Positions 62,168 through 64,000 of a stretch of 64,000 nt of DNA are shown here, piece after piece. The notes beneath the pieces were generated by a model. It did not search any database. It had not been told where the DNA came from and saw nothing but the letters and a program-made list of their open reading frames with translations. Origin of the DNA: Pegea sp. RAD2-039 (lineage: Eukaryota; Chordata; Thaliacea; Salpida; Salpidae); assembly GCA_034620365.1 (NCBI GenBank), contig JAQGEQ010000263.1:1302001-1366000 (forward strand), written 5' to 3'. Each line of letters starts with the position of its first letter. The first letter of the stretch is position 1. The position numbers and the translations under genes were made by a program.

Positions 62168-62392
62168 TTTCGAAAATGTTATTTTTATTCAATTTTTTCT
62201 TCAAGATGTATAGTTTAGTGATCTTGTTTTTATTGTGAGGAAGATCTATTGATCAAATATACAAACTCATTAAATGTTTTAAACAAAATTAAACACTTAA
62301 AAAAATCCAAATTTTTTGCCATTTTTATAAAAATTATTCTTAAAATTATCTAAACAATTTTGAACTTAGATAGTAGACTTCTAAAAAAGAGT

Positions 62393-62430
62393 ATCACGTG
62401 ATCATTGATCATCACAGAGTATCACGTGAT
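62393..62430. promoter_or_regulatory. Paired ATCACGTGAT palindromes
   Basis: The ten-base palindrome occurs at 62393-62402 and 62421-62430, within a repeated GAGTATCACGTGAT context, 28 bases apart. TCACGTGA is the M-box/E-box type bound by MiT/TFE and USF-class factors. The pair lies 130 bases before a less AT-rich stretch that may be a first exon. Confidence 0.45.
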
Positions 62431-62539
62431 ATATTGAGATTAAAACGTAAATGATGAATTAAAATTCTAAAAACATTATCAGTGAAATAAATGTAATCAT
62501 CGAATCTATAACAGAATCACGATTTGATTTTAAGACCGC

Positions 62540-62823
62540 GTTATGAGAGATTGCACAAAAAGTCGCAATAAGTGCCCCACGCCCCATATTCTGGTTGTTT
62601 TCTCGAAACTGCCAGCTACTGGTCATCAGTAGACTCCGCATCAAGCGAAAAATTTTTGAATTTAGAGAGAGGGGCCTGCGCGAACGCATAGCCCCATGTA
62701 AGAAATTGCACGGCCGAGTTATTCACATTTGGAACAATCGCAAGGGTCAATCTGATCGCAGTGCAATGAACAGACCTCGCCCTGGGCCAACGGTCTTCCT
62801 GATCACCGTTCGACCTCCGTCAG
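62540..62823 (+). other. Possible first exon of a downstream plus-strand gene
   Basis: A CpG-containing island in an otherwise AT-rich flank. It ends in a strong donor (CCGTCAG/GTAAGTAT at 62823/62824). An ATG at 62766 would give MNRPRPGPTVFLITVRPPS before the donor. I recognise no protein family. It could equally be a 5' untranslated exon or an unrelated unit. Confidence 0.35.
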
Positions 62824-64000
62824 GTAAGTATGCTTTTAACAGCGATTTGTTGCTATTTATAAACTTCTTTAAGTTTTGTATTTGCGGGTTCAAATGACGT
62901 CACTAAGCTTGTTGATTTTTAGTTTAATATATGAACAACTTTCTTTGACAAGTTATCAAATAGTTTGGCAGCCGATAGTATAATACAAAAATTTTTTTTA
63001 ATACTTTTACATATACTTAATTAGAATTTAAACTCGAAAAATTTATTTTTTATCTACATTTGTAAATAAAAACAAAATGACGGAATTAGCTTCATTTAAA
63101 GTTTTGAAATATTTTTGACTTTTAATCTTAACTTAGTTAACTGATTCAGAGCATAATTTGAATAAAAATTTAAAATTTATTTGCGAAAGTATGATTTATT
63201 TGATTATAAATCTTGTTTTTATGTATTTCTGTAGAATAATTATAACGTGGTTAGTGCCAATAAAAATTTTGATGTAGTAAATTAGAAGTTTTTTTTTTAG
63301 ATTTTAAAAATAGTTTCAAAGATTTTTATTGTTTCAGGTATCAAAAGTTGGTAATTATTTCGATTTTGATTTATTACGGTCGTGAAAACTCCAAAACTAA
63401 ATTTATTTTGATGAAATTATTTAACTTCTTAAAATGAAATATATAAAACTTTTAAAGAAATTTTACTAGGAAGAAAAAATAACTTTTGTATGATTAATCA
63501 TAAGTTAGTATAAAAAATTAAAAAATGATCAAATACATGATTCTCATGTAGAAGTTTGAATCAATTGATGAATCAGAAAGTTATTAATAACAAATTTAGG
63601 ATCTTTTTTATTTAAAAATATTTTTGAAACAACAAGAAATCAATTTGTGATCTTTACAATCTTCTTTCTAGGAACTTTCTATCTAACTCTTTCTACAAGT
63701 CAACAATTTTCTAATATTATTGTTTTTGAATCAAATTATTTTGGATAAACTATTAGAGAAAATTATTTAATATTTCATAAGCTACTAAAATTTCGAAGGT
63801 AGATTTTATTTTGATAAAATTGAAAATAAAAGTATTTATCTCAGTTAAATGTTGTTAAAAGTTTGAAAAAGTATTTGAATAGCTTTTCACATATTTAAAT
63901 TATAAAAAAAGTAAGCCAAATTATTGATATATTTGAAATGAAATTAAGTGTAAACGCAAAATTTAAAAAATTTGAATATTTAAATGAGCTTTATAGGAAG
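62824..64000. other. AT-rich DNA to the window end
   Basis: No gene recognised. If the preceding island is an exon, this would be its first intron. One TGACGTCA lies at about 62896. Confidence 0.4.

Noticed and set aside
62613..62650. Hairpin followed by an AATTTTTGA Sm-site-like string, suggesting an snRNA or spliced-leader RNA
   Set aside because: No matching 5' motif, donor or second stem of a known snRNA or SL RNA could be found around it.
1..64000. CRISPR arrays, bacterial operons, rRNA or tRNA genes
   Set aside because: None seen; the sequence is a split-gene eukaryotic locus. The only dense tandem array is the coding repeat in KMT2.

Overview
The window is nuclear DNA from an animal, most likely an invertebrate. 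Its genes are split by many short GT..AG introns, and they encode typical metazoan proteins: a KMT2C/D-type methyltransferase with extended PHD fingers, an N-acylethanolamine amidase, a phospholipid scramblase, and a Toll-receptor-like leucine-rich-repeat (LRR) protein. The phylum cannot be fixed from the sequence alone. Composition is patchy. About 1-7.5 kb and 39.4-62 kb are GC-balanced and full of short recurring words. About 7.5-39 kb and 62.1-64 kb are very AT-rich with longer introns and relics of mobile elements.

Layout. 1-10.46 kb, minus strand: N-terminal and middle part of a KMT2C/KMT2D (trithorax-related) gene, open at the window start; the catalytic end lies outside. 11.5-12.9 and 15.5-16.2 kb: decayed non-LTR retrotransposons. 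18.0-20.7 kb, minus: PES1 (pescadillo). 21.0-21.7 kb, minus: intronless UCHL3. 23.4-25.3 kb: a Tigger/pogo-like DNA transposon with recognisable terminal inverted repeats and a lightly damaged transposase. 26.0-28.1 kb, minus: NAAA. 28.9-31.4 kb, minus: a phospholipid scramblase. 32.1-35.0 kb, plus: AARSD1. 37.4-62.1 kb, plus: midasin (MDN1), complete from initiator ATG to stop. 45.6-48.7 kb, minus: a secreted LRR-protein gene nested in a single 3.8-kb MDN1 intron. 62.2-64 kb: AT-rich flank with paired ATCACGTGAT palindromes and a possible first exon of another gene.

Functional links. PES1 is a subunit of the PeBoW complex (PES1-BOP1-WDR12) of the pre-60S ribosome. MDN1 is the AAA+ machine that strips WDR12/Ytm1 and its partners off the same particle. 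Both sit within 17 kb here. The other genes (ubiquitin hydrolase, lipid amidase, scramblase, Ala-tRNA editing) show no obvious joint pathway.

The least explained feature is at word level. The palindrome TGACGTCA, often within TGATGACGTCATCA, occurs more than 30 times, almost only in the two large genes and in both exons and introns. Both genes are also mosaics of blocks, each with its own favoured words (TGGTCC/GGACCA, GATCTTC/GAAGATC, or TGACGTCA/GCGCGC), and the change of word runs through exons and introns alike.
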